DNA of 6,095 bases from Nitrospirota bacterium. GTDB taxonomy: Bacteria; Nitrospirota; Nitrospiria; Nitrospirales; UBA8639. Under the pieces are notes generated by a model. The model did no database searches and was not told the DNA's origin. It was given only the letters and a program-made list of their open reading frames with translations. Positions 1-5,941 of this stretch are shown in pieces (the first letter of the stretch is position 1; the number at the start of each line of letters is the position of its first letter). The stretch is taken from positions 1-6,095 of the forward strand of contig QJYE01000239.1 of assembly GCA_003235785.1 (NCBI GenBank). The letters are read 5' to 3'. A program made the position numbers and the translations under genes.

Positions 1-53
1 CGGCGTTCTCGCCAGTTTTTCGTGCTCACGTACTATGAGTCCGCTACGCGCCC

Positions 54-88
54 AAAAAAGGCTGTGACCTTGCTGAACGGACTTTTTT
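54..88. terminator. Terminator-like hairpin, possibly bidirectional
   Basis: A run of six A and a G (54-60) pairs with a C and six T (82-88). The stem continues inward as CTG against CGG across one G-A mismatch, leaving a loop of about 13 bases. Because both the A-run and the T-run lie in the stem, the RNA from either strand ends in a U-run, the usual form of a bidirectional Rho-independent terminator. On the plus strand it would end a gene lying left of the window. No gene in the window reads into it from the right on the minus strand except through about 900 bases of non-coding or antisense DNA. The mismatch and a G-U pair make the stem imperfect. Confidence 0.45.
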
Positions 89-378
89 GAACCGACCCAA
101 AACCTTTGATGTGCAACACGACCCTCTGCCTATTCGCCCATTGAAATCGCAATTATTCAACATTCCCATTCCCACTTTTTCCCCCAAAGCTCTCAATTCA
201 TTTCTGGAAGACAAGGAATCTCCTGCTCCCTCATTCTGCGATCCCACGCCACACTTTCTTTCTCTCTCTGCCAACATTCTTGTGCCTGTTTCTCTCGTAA
301 ATACCGTCGTAAAAATTCATTTGGCTCACAGAGAAATTTTGCTCAAGTGGATTCCCTCGCTCTCCGATGAATGTTTGT
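89..378. other. Non-coding stretch upstream of the transposase remnant
   Basis: No convincing gene is visible. The plus strand is rich in C and T, with many CCC, TTTT and TCTCTC runs, which leaves some reading frames open by chance. The longest of these encode low-complexity peptides with no recognisable motif and no Shine-Dalgarno sequence. If the IS630 element once had a left terminal inverted repeat it should lie here, but its right-hand partner is lost, so I cannot define it. Confidence 0.5.
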
Positions 379-843
379 ATGAGACCGAAGGGTAGTGCAG
401 AAAAGTTAGAAGCAAGACGCCGACTGGCTGCTAAAATGTTAGCCAAGGGCCAAGGGATTCGAGAGGTTGCCCGCTCGATTGGGGCCGCGCCATCTTCTGT
501 AAAGCGCTGGAAAGATGCACTTGAAACAGGAGGGAAAAAAGCGCTCAATGCCAAACCCCACACTGGGCGACCATCACGCCTCTCGGCTAAACAACGACAG
601 GATCTTCTCTGCATTCTCCAACGAGGCCCCAGAGCCGCCAATGTGCGAGCCGACCAATGGACATGTCGTCATGTTGGCACCGTAATTCGCCGGTCCTTTG
701 GCGTAAAATATCATCCCGATCATGTGAGTCGAATTTTACGGGCCTTAGGATGGAACTATAAAGGCAAAAATAGTCTGCCCTCTCAGAGAAAGACAGAAAA
801 ACCCCACCCACAGTGGTCCAGCCTTCGGCGGCGACACCGGTAA
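379..843 (+). pseudogene. IS630-family transposase, N-terminal DNA-binding part only (truncated)
   Basis: The 154-residue product matches the front of IS630-type transposases. It opens with the typical MRPKGSAEKLEARRR start and has a first helix-turn-helix at about residues 26-48 (GIREVARSIGAAPSSVKRW). A GRPSRLS linker follows at 63-69, then a second winged-helix unit at about 69-125 with the family-typical WTCRHV, RRSFGVKYHPDHVSRIL and ALGW motifs. Full proteins continue into a DDE catalytic domain of about 200 residues; here the frame goes off-family after ALGW (about base 755) and stops at 843, and no DDE motif is visible in any frame downstream. I chose the ATG at 379 because family members begin with this sequence; an in-frame ATG at 367 adds four residues. 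Neither has a clear ribosome binding site. It is probably a decayed insertion sequence. A split element (separate HTH and DDE genes) is possible, but the second gene is absent. Confidence 0.8.
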
Positions 844-1001
844 CGATTCCTTCACCGCCGCACCCAAGAGACTCGTGACTCAGGAAAGACCAGGTACCGT
901 CACTGGGTCAATGCACACCTCACTCCTCCCGCTTCCCTTTGACTACGACGTCCCATTTTTCACATCCCTGTTTTAACGCAACGATAGTCCGAGTCCGCTC
1001 T
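844..1001. other. Short gap between transposase remnant and response regulator
   Basis: These bases separate two convergent genes. A plus-strand frame one step from the transposase frame stays open from before 779 to a TAA at 974-976 and begins with LRERQK, faintly like the RERDE segment that follows ALGW in IS630 proteins. The rest has no transposase motif. No clear hairpin plus T-run ends the response-regulator transcript here. Confidence 0.4.
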
Positions 1002-1469
1002 TTAATTCAGGGAAACGGTGGTCTGCGTACTTAGGCGAATCATCGGAACGGTCACAATGCCTAAAAATGAGCCCAAACAGATTATCGCCTGAGCAAAGGT
1101 TTCAGGCTCGGTGGGTTTGGTCAGATAAAAATTACATCCAATGGAATGACAGGCTTCGACTTCTTGAGGATTATCGGTTGTGGATAGCATCAGGACTGGA
1201 ATTTTTCTCAACACCGCATGCTCTTTCAGCACACGCAAGACTTCAATCCCATTAACCCGTGGAAGATTGATATCAAGAAGCAAGAGATATCGATGCCCGA
1301 TTTTTCCCTGTGGAATATCGCCAGAACCTAGCAGATAGTCCAAGACTTCCTGCCCATCCCTTAAACGGTGGCAAGGCTTTTCTATCCCAGCCCGTCGAAG
1401 GTTTTTCTCAATGAGCGCCGCATGGCCGTCATCATCCTCTGCGATCAATACCGTCGTGTCAGGATTCAT
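1002..1469 (-). CDS. Single-domain response regulator (Rcp1-like receiver, no output domain)
   Basis: This 155-residue protein is one CheY-like receiver domain of the type found beside phytochrome and other soluble kinases (Rcp1-like). The acidic pocket is E11-D12-D13 in VLIAEDDDGH. The phosphorylated aspartate is D66 in LLLLDINLPRVNG, the switch threonine lies in LSTTDN (T97), and the conserved lysine is K118 in LTKP. About 20 residues follow the last helix, too few for a DNA-binding or enzyme domain, so it probably acts by protein contact or passes phosphate on in a relay. An in-frame start 105 bases further upstream exists, but the ATG at 1469 is much better: TAAGGAGGA lies six bases before it, and the family begins about six residues before the first beta strand. 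The gene lies directly behind the kinase, with 10 bases between stop and start, and should be its phosphorylation partner. The signal and the target are unknown. Confidence 0.9.
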   Translation of the reverse strand: MNPDTTVLIAEDDDGHAALIEKNLRRAGIEKPCHRLRDGQEVLDYLLGSGDIPQGKIGHRYLLLLDINLPRVNGIEVLRVLKEHAVLRKIPVLMLSTTDNPQEVEACHSIGCNFYLTKPTEPETFAQAIICLGSFLGIVTVPMIRLSTQTTVSLN

Positions 1470-1473
1470 GATG

Positions 1474-1482
1474 TCCTCCTTA
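1474..1482 (-). promoter_or_regulatory. Ribosome binding site of the response regulator, overlapping the kinase stop codon
   Basis: Read on the minus strand the site is TAAGGAGGA, a near-perfect Shine-Dalgarno sequence. Its first three bases are the TAA stop of the kinase gene (1480-1482). It sits four bases before an ATC codon and then the ATG at 1469. It fixes the regulator start and suggests translational coupling to the kinase. Confidence 0.8.
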
Positions 1483-2286
1483 CTCAACATCAATGGCTCG
1501 TGGGAGATAGACCTGAAAAGTTGTTCCCTGCCCCGGTAAAGATTCAACTTCAATCTTTCCCTGATGCCGATCAATAATCCGCTGCACTATGGCTAATCCA
1601 ACCCCTTCTCCTTTTTCTTGTTTAGGAGGCAAGCGGTGGAACACCTGAAAAATCCGGGAAAGATCCTCCGGAGAAATACCAATGCCATTATCCGTTATGG
1701 CATAGACGGCCCATCCATTCACCGTTTTCCCGGAAATCGTGATTTCTCCAGAGCGTGACGGCTCAAGATATTTTTGAGCGTTATCGATTAAGTTGGCAAA
1801 TACCTGCGTGACTAAGACATGGTCTCCCATACAATCAGGGAGATCTCCGATATCTAAGGTCACCTGCTTTTTCTTTAGTTGAAATTCCAGGGAAGAGGCA
1901 ATACCCATCATCACATGATTCACATCCAAGCGTTCCCATTGAATAGCCATTTGGCCGAGTCTGATAAATCGAAGAATCCCGGATGTGACCGCATTCACAC
2001 TATCGGCCCCCGCTCGAATAAACCGCACCGCCTCTGGAATATCTTGCGTAATTAAAGGATTCATATGTTCTCGTACCGCATCTGACATAGCTTCTTCTTC
2101 AAATAACTCCTTCAGTCGATCACACGTCATAGTGAGCTCCTGACAAAAGCCTTGAATGGTGACAATGGGAGCACGAAGATCATGGGAAATCACATGCATG
2201 AGCATTTCCATATCTTCCATCTGAACCCCTTGGGGCTCACCCATTGGGGGGAGGATCGACTTGTCTGGTCGACTTGGTCTATCCAT
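1480..2286 (-). CDS. Soluble sensor-less histidine kinase (HisKA-like plus HATPase_c)
   Basis: This 268-residue kinase has no membrane segment and no PAS, GAF or other sensor domain. After about 25 residues comes the dimerisation helix with the H-box HVISHDLRAPI, giving phospho-acceptor H35. About 75 residues separate H35 from the end of the second helix (GILRFIRLGQM), roughly 15-20 more than in a standard HisKA hairpin. The ATP-binding domain shows the N-box FANLIDNAQKYL (N169), the G1 box TDNGIGI (D199), the F-box IFQVFHRL and the G2 box GEGVGLAI (226-233), followed by GTTFQVYLP at the C terminus. All catalytic residues are present. The ATG at 2286 is preceded by AAGGA at a slightly long spacing of 11 bases and by a promoter placing the RNA start about 18 bases upstream. 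Later ATGs (M15, M23) would keep the H-box. It should phosphorylate the receiver encoded just downstream. Input probably comes from a separate protein or through the N-terminal helix. Confidence 0.9.
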   Translation of the reverse strand: MDRPSRPDKSILPPMGEPQGVQMEDMEMLMHVISHDLRAPIVTIQGFCQELTMTCDRLKELFEEEAMSDAVREHMNPLITQDIPEAVRFIRAGADSVNAVTSGILRFIRLGQMAIQWERLDVNHVMMGIASSLEFQLKKKQVTLDIGDLPDCMGDHVLVTQVFANLIDNAQKYLEPSRSGEITISGKTVNGWAVYAITDNGIGISPEDLSRIFQVFHRLPPKQEKGEGVGLAIVQRIIDRHQGKIEVESLPGQGTTFQVYLPRAIDVE

Positions 2287-2310
2287 AAATTAGTCGTTCC
2301 TTTCCTGCCC

Positions 2311-2339
2311 GTTATATGACCATTCTTCCTGAGTCCCAA
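2311..2339 (-). promoter_or_regulatory. Sigma70-like promoter for the kinase/response-regulator operon
   Basis: On the minus strand TTGGGA (2334-2339, four of six matches to TTGACA) is followed after exactly 17 bases by TATAAC (2311-2316, five of six matches to TATAAT). Transcription would begin near 2304, giving a leader of about 18 bases that still contains the AGGAAAGGAA ribosome binding region. This supports the kinase start at 2286 and a two-gene transcript. Confidence 0.5.
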
Positions 2340-2584
2340 GGCGTAACAAGAGTCTCCGTCTCTCAACGGACGAACCCTCAGATTCCCAATCCAACGCTCT
2401 CTCAGCAATGCCAAAGATTTCCCAAAAAAGGCTTAGAGGACCAAACTAGCCGCCCTGTCAAGAAAGAGCTTCAGCACATGAGAGATCTTGGAACAACATG
2501 CATACTTGTTAAAAGATCATATATGCGGATGCGCGACCATTTTCAAAAAAATTGCCCGCGTCCCGCACAAGGGATGAAAACGGA

Positions 2585-2602
2585 AATGAATGAATGAATG
2601 AA
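2585..2602. repeat. Tetranucleotide tandem repeat (AATG), 4.5 copies
   Basis: AATG is repeated four times and followed by AA, without interruption. The tract lies outside any supported gene, about 270 bases upstream of the kinase operon promoter, so length changes would not shift a reading frame. Confidence 0.8.
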
Positions 2603-2670
2603 GGAATAACTAGACAACAGGCGGAAAAATAAAGAGGTAAAAAAATGAATACCGTACCATGCTCACTCAT

Positions 2671-2721
2671 GGCAGGGGCATCATGCTCTGCAACATGATC
2701 ACCAACTCTATGCCCCATGCC
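2671..2721. repeat. Imperfect inverted repeat with nested hairpin downstream of hppA
   Basis: GGCAGGGGCAT (2671-2681) pairs with ATGCCCCATGCC (2710-2721) over 11 base pairs with one bulged A. Inside it, ATCATG (2680-2685) pairs with CATGAT (2694-2699). A third small hairpin, CCATG/CATGG at 2658-2673, overlaps its left edge. On the hppA transcript this would be a structured 3' region about 50 bases past the stop codon. There is no T-run directly after it, so it is not a standard terminator; a seven-T run follows about 25 bases further on. Confidence 0.4.
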
Positions 2722-2758
2722 GGATAAAAATAAATGTCGGATATTGATCAAAATTTTT

Positions 2759-2772
2759 CGGTAAAGTTACCG
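2759..2772 (-). terminator. Small hairpin spanning the hppA stop codon
   Basis: CGGTAA and TTACCG form a perfect inverted repeat with two bases between the arms (five pairs with a four-base loop when folded). The hppA TAA stop lies inside one arm. On the minus strand it is followed by AAAAATTTT, so only four T occur and not immediately. It could be a weak terminator or an RNA-stabilising 3' end; the short stem keeps confidence low. Confidence 0.2.
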
Positions 2773-4908
2773 GACCAACAAACCACCGTACTGGACAAAA
2801 AATGGTACAAACACCAGGGAAAGAATGGCCGAAAGCTTAATCAGAATATTGAGTGACGGGCCTGAAGTATCTTTAAGCGGATCTCCTACAGTATCTCCAA
2901 CCACGGCTGCTTTATGCGTCTCGGTCCCCTTGCCGCCAAGATTTCCAGCCTCAATATATTTTTTAGCATTATCCCAAGCGCCCCCACTATTGGACGAAGA
3001 AATGGCGATGACGCCGCCAGCAACAAGAGACCCCGCGAGGACCCCGGCTACCGCTTGAATATCAAACAAGAAACCTGTGACCAGAGGGGTCCCCATGATC
3101 AGAATGCCTGGGGCAACCATTTCCTTCAGCGCCGCCTTCGTCGAAATAGCGACACATTGCGCATAATCCGCCTCGGCTTTCCCTTCCATAAGTCCTGGGA
3201 TGGTGCGGAACTGACGACGAACTTCTTCAATCATCTCAAAGGCCGCCGATCCCACAGACTTCATCGTCATAGCAGAGAAATAAGCCGGCAACACCGCGCC
3301 AATAAACAAACCCGTAAAGACCAGGGGATCGAGCAAATTAATGCTACCTAATAAATCATATTCTGGCCCATTTTGTTCCTTAAGCAACAAATCGGCCCTG
3401 GTGAGGAAGGCAGCAAAAAGCGCCAATGATGTAAGAATGGCTGCACCAATGGCAAAACCTTTCCCGATAGCAGCCGTGGTATTCCCGGCAGCATCCAAAA
3501 CGTCTGTTCGCTTACGAACATGCTCTGGCATACCTGCCATTTCTGCAATGCCCCCGGCATTATCAGACACCGGCCCATAGGCATCAATCGTCAACGCGAC
3601 CACCAAGGTTCCCAACATCCCGAGAGACGCAATCGCCACACCATACATTCCTGCCAACATCCACGGGATGTAGATTGCCAGGCCAATGGCGATATAGGGA
3701 CCCACAGCACTCTTATAGCCAAGGGCCAGGCCAAAAATGATATTCGTGGCTGAACCGGTTTCGCACGATTTAGCCACTTCCCGCACAGGAGCATAATCAT
3801 GGGAAGTGTAGTACTCCGTCATCAGCCCCACTGCAAGCCCTGCAATGAGGCCGGTCAGGAAGCAAAAATAGACATTCAGATCCGTATAGGCGACTCCCCC
3901 AATTTCAAAGGTATCCGGAAGCATGGCTTTGGTCACAAAGAACATCACGACGGCCATCAGCGCACTGGAGATAATCAACATCTTTTTCAAGGCCGGACCA
4001 ACTTGTTCTTCTGAGGTGACCTTGACCATCATCAAGGTGAGGAGACTCACAGGAATCCCGACAGCAGAGATCAGTATCGGGTACAACAAGGCATCGACCA
4101 TACCGGAAAAGGCCACAGCACTAATCACCATAGCGGCACAGGTGCTTTCTGCGCAGGAGCCAAATAAGTCAGCTCCCATGCCGGCCACATCACCGACGTT
4201 ATCACCCACATTATCGGCAATGACCGCAGGGTTACGCGGATCGTCTTCTGGAATTCCCGCTTCAACCTTTCCCACCAAATCCGCCCCCACATCAGCGGCT
4301 TTTGTGAAAATACCGCCACCCACACGAGCAAATAAGGCAATGGAAGACCCGCCAAGCCCGAAGCCAGCAATGACCTCCATCAACACATGGGTTGGTAATT
4401 GTTCCGGCATGATGCTCTTCAACCCAAGGTAAATCAGAAGCAGTCCTAATGCCGCTAAACTGACCAAGGCAAAACCCATGACGGACCCTGAATGTACAGC
4501 CACGTTAAAGGCCTCAGAGAGCGATTTATTGGCCGAGACGGTCGTCCGCACATTTCCCTGCACCGCAATCTTCATCCCAATGAATCCCGACGCGATAGAA
4601 ATAAGTGCGCCAAAAATAAATGCAATGGCCGTATACACCCCTTCATTCACATAATCCGTATGATGGTCATCAATTAAGACCGCGATGATCGCGGCAAAGA
4701 CCACCATGAAAATAGCCATAATCTTATATTCCTGCTTCAGGAAGGCCATGGCCCCGGTGGCAATCGCCCCATGGATCTTCGCCAAACGCTGCCTGGTGTC
4801 CTTGTCTTCGACACCCATATCAATGGGGATTTTGTTAACCGCTGAAGAGTAGTAAAATGCCACCGCCAATCCCAGAAATGAGAGGGCCAAAATAATCGTT
4901 ACTGCCAT
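2767..4908 (-). CDS. hppA: Membrane-bound, ion-pumping inorganic pyrophosphatase, predicted K+-dependent
   Basis: This integral membrane enzyme splits pyrophosphate to two phosphates and pumps Na+ or H+ across the cytoplasmic membrane. The 713 residues fit the family range, and long hydrophobic segments run throughout, as expected for about 16 helices. The active-site set is complete: R195, K203, DVGADLVGKVE at 206-216 with E221 after it, DNVGDNVGD at 232-240 (D232, D236, D240) and D247. Also present are DAYGPVSDNAGG (442-453), SSSNSGGAWDNAKK (637-650) and GDTVGDPLKDTSGPSLN (671-687, with D672, D676, K679, D680). Known K+-independent enzymes read GNTTKAVT; here it is GNTTAAIG (475-482), so A479 and G482 predict K+ dependence. 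E254 in SCAES aligns with E301 of the mung-bean enzyme, a pattern shared by Na+-pumps and plant-type H+-pumps, so the ion is undecided. The ATG at 4908 has GGAG 11 bases upstream, and the first helix begins at residue 2. The gene appears to be transcribed alone. Confidence 0.97.
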   Translation of the reverse strand: MAVTIILALSFLGLAVAFYYSSAVNKIPIDMGVEDKDTRQRLAKIHGAIATGAMAFLKQEYKIMAIFMVVFAAIIAVLIDDHHTDYVNEGVYTAIAFIFGALISIASGFIGMKIAVQGNVRTTVSANKSLSEAFNVAVHSGSVMGFALVSLAALGLLLIYLGLKSIMPEQLPTHVLMEVIAGFGLGGSSIALFARVGGGIFTKAADVGADLVGKVEAGIPEDDPRNPAVIADNVGDNVGDVAGMGADLFGSCAESTCAAMVISAVAFSGMVDALLYPILISAVGIPVSLLTLMMVKVTSEEQVGPALKKMLIISSALMAVVMFFVTKAMLPDTFEIGGVAYTDLNVYFCFLTGLIAGLAVGLMTEYYTSHDYAPVREVAKSCETGSATNIIFGLALGYKSAVGPYIAIGLAIYIPWMLAGMYGVAIASLGMLGTLVVALTIDAYGPVSDNAGGIAEMAGMPEHVRKRTDVLDAAGNTTAAIGKGFAIGAAILTSLALFAAFLTRADLLLKEQNGPEYDLLGSINLLDPLVFTGLFIGAVLPAYFSAMTMKSVGSAAFEMIEEVRRQFRTIPGLMEGKAEADYAQCVAISTKAALKEMVAPGILIMGTPLVTGFLFDIQAVAGVLAGSLVAGGVIAISSSNSGGAWDNAKKYIEAGNLGGKGTETHKAAVVGDTVGDPLKDTSGPSLNILIKLSAILSLVFVPFFVQYGGLLVR

Positions 4909-4949
4909 GTTAAATAGATCTCCATTTACGTTTGAAAGAAAGAGCTCAT

Positions 4950-4978
4950 ATTATAGATTTTTCCCCAACGGCAACCTA
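4950..4978 (-). promoter_or_regulatory. Candidate promoter of hppA
   Basis: On the minus strand a perfect -10 box TATAAT lies at 4950-4955, 42 bases before the hppA ATG, giving a leader of about 35 bases. At a 17-base spacing the -35 position reads TAGGTT (4973-4978), a poor match to TTGACA. A weak -35 next to a perfect -10 could mean activator dependence or modest basal strength. Confidence 0.45.
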
Positions 4979-5320
4979 GCCGCCTTACACAATGACCCCA
5001 CCGAACTTCATCATGAGCACCGGGCGATAATCCTTGCATCGTCACTATCAAGGAAGGTTGCTGGGATACAAAACAAGATTTGGGGGATTGTCCTAAGCCT
5101 GCCAGACAAAATGGCGACACCGCATGATAAAGTTGATATGTAGTATCTCGCCTGAAGGCACAACCCTAAATATTGTGAATAAAACGGTTGGCATTTTACC
5201 TAGCCCACCAACAATGTTCAAGGTAAAAACCCTAATAGTCCGAAATTTTCCCATCTTCTGGAATTGTGGGCTTTACACGACTCTATATTCCATCCCACTT
5301 GCGTCACCTTTAATGAAGCA
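4979..5320. other. Non-coding stretch between rluE and hppA
   Basis: Short open frames on both strands lack ribosome binding sites and recognisable motifs. The only structure I see is an 8-base perfect inverted repeat, TTTTACCT (5194-5201) and AGGTAAAA (5221-5228), with 19 bases between the arms. No terminator of the usual form follows the rluE stop codon at 5321, so transcription may continue towards hppA or end by another mechanism. Confidence 0.5.
5194..5228. repeat. 8-base inverted repeat upstream of hppA
   Basis: TTTTACCT and AGGTAAAA are exact reverse complements. In RNA from either strand the T-run falls on the 5' arm and A on the 3' arm, the wrong way round for a Rho-independent terminator. 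A dyad binding site is possible, but it lies about 215 bases upstream of the hppA -35 region. Confidence 0.4.
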
Positions 5321-5941
5321 CTATCGAGGGCGGGAGCTCGCCGTCAGGCTCTGAAGCTCGTCCTCTCGAAGTTCGCGCCATTGTCCTGGCAGGAGTGAGC
5401 CCAATCGAATGGGACCCAAGGCCACGCGAATAATGCGCAAGGTCGGATACCCTATCTGAGCCGTCATGCGGCGGATTTGTCGATTCATGCCTTCATGGAT
5501 TTCTATTTGCAACCATGCCGTCGGCACCGACTTTCGAAAACGAATGGGCACCGGGCGCGGATGGACCGAAGGTTCTTTGGGTAGAAGATGGACCACAGCA
5601 GGACGAGTCCGCTTGCCTTTCACCATGACTCCCTGACGCAATTGCCCAAGAGCCGCTTCGTCCGGGATACGCTCAACTTGCACCAAGTAAGTTTTGGGAA
5701 CCTTATACGATGGCGAGGTTAAGCGGGCTGCGAGCTCTCCATCAGACGTTAGCAACAACAATCCTTCACTATCCATATCCAATCGACCAGCAGGATACAC
5801 ATGTGGCACATTGACATACGCCGCTAACGTCGGACGATCTTCGGCATCAGTAAATTTCGACAACACACCATAGGGCTTATGAAGCACTACATGCCGATGC
5901 GACCATTCAGTTTTTTCCTTTATCACATGCGGCAACGGCAT
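5321..5941 (-). CDS. rluE: 23S rRNA pseudouridine synthase, RluE type (RsuA/RluE family)
   Basis: RluE isomerises one uridine of 23S rRNA (U2457 in Escherichia coli) to pseudouridine during ribosome assembly. The 206-residue protein follows the E. coli enzyme from end to end. It has LHKPYGVLSKFTD near residues 20-32, the catalytic motif AGRLDMDSEGLLLLT with D55 as the catalytic aspartate, and KTYLVQVE at 83-90 with its conserved tyrosine. RKSVPTAWL at 136-144 and EGMNRQIRRMTA at 150-161 complete the RNA-binding and active-site core. As in RluE, there is no N-terminal S4 domain, which separates it from RsuA and RluB. A TTG lies immediately before the ATG at 5941; I prefer the ATG, with AAGG about 11 bases upstream. 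The assignment to RluE rather than another small RsuA-family member rests on the KFTD and RKSVPTAWL segments. It has no functional link to its neighbours that I can see. Confidence 0.93.
   Translation of the reverse strand: MPLPHVIKEKTEWSHRHVVLHKPYGVLSKFTDAEDRPTLAAYVNVPHVYPAGRLDMDSEGLLLLTSDGELAARLTSPSYKVPKTYLVQVERIPDEAALGQLRQGVMVKGKRTRPAVVHLLPKEPSVHPRPVPIRFRKSVPTAWLQIEIHEGMNRQIRRMTAQIGYPTLRIIRVALGPIRLGSLLPGQWRELREDELQSLTASSRPR

Larger units (their letters stand above)
2340..2766. other. Non-coding region between hppA and the two-component operon, with repeats and hairpins
   Basis: I see no supported gene here. A minus-strand frame of 80 codons (2509-2751) needs a TTG start, has no ribosome binding site and matches no family I know. 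The stretch holds a hairpin at the hppA stop codon, a larger imperfect stem-loop at 2671-2721, a seven-A run, and a tetranucleotide tract at 2585-2602. It presumably includes the 3' end of the hppA transcript and the upstream region of the kinase operon. Confidence 0.5.

Noticed and set aside
87..395. 102-codon plus-strand frame in the left non-coding region
   Set aside because: It comes from pyrimidine-rich DNA and has no ribosome binding site or recognisable motif; it also overlaps the start of the transposase remnant.
231..641. 136-codon minus-strand frame opposite the transposase remnant
   Set aside because: It is antisense to a recognised IS630 domain, and its peptide shows no family features.
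1470..1574. N-terminal extension of the response regulator by 35 residues
   Set aside because: The extension lies inside the kinase coding region, and a strong Shine-Dalgarno sequence sits correctly before the ATG at 1469, where the receiver fold begins.
2509..2751. 80-codon minus-strand frame just downstream of hppA, with a histidine-rich start and a hydrophobic middle
   Set aside because: It needs a TTG start without a ribosome binding site, matches no known family, and its sequence is dominated by the hairpins and the AATG tract.
3923..4432. 169-codon plus-strand frame inside hppA
   Set aside because: It is antisense to a complete, well-conserved gene and reads as a low-complexity shadow rich in Ala, Pro, Ser and Thr.
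5124..5354. 76-codon plus-strand frame in the rluE-hppA gap
   Set aside because: It has no ribosome binding site or motif and runs into the 3' end of rluE on the opposite strand.
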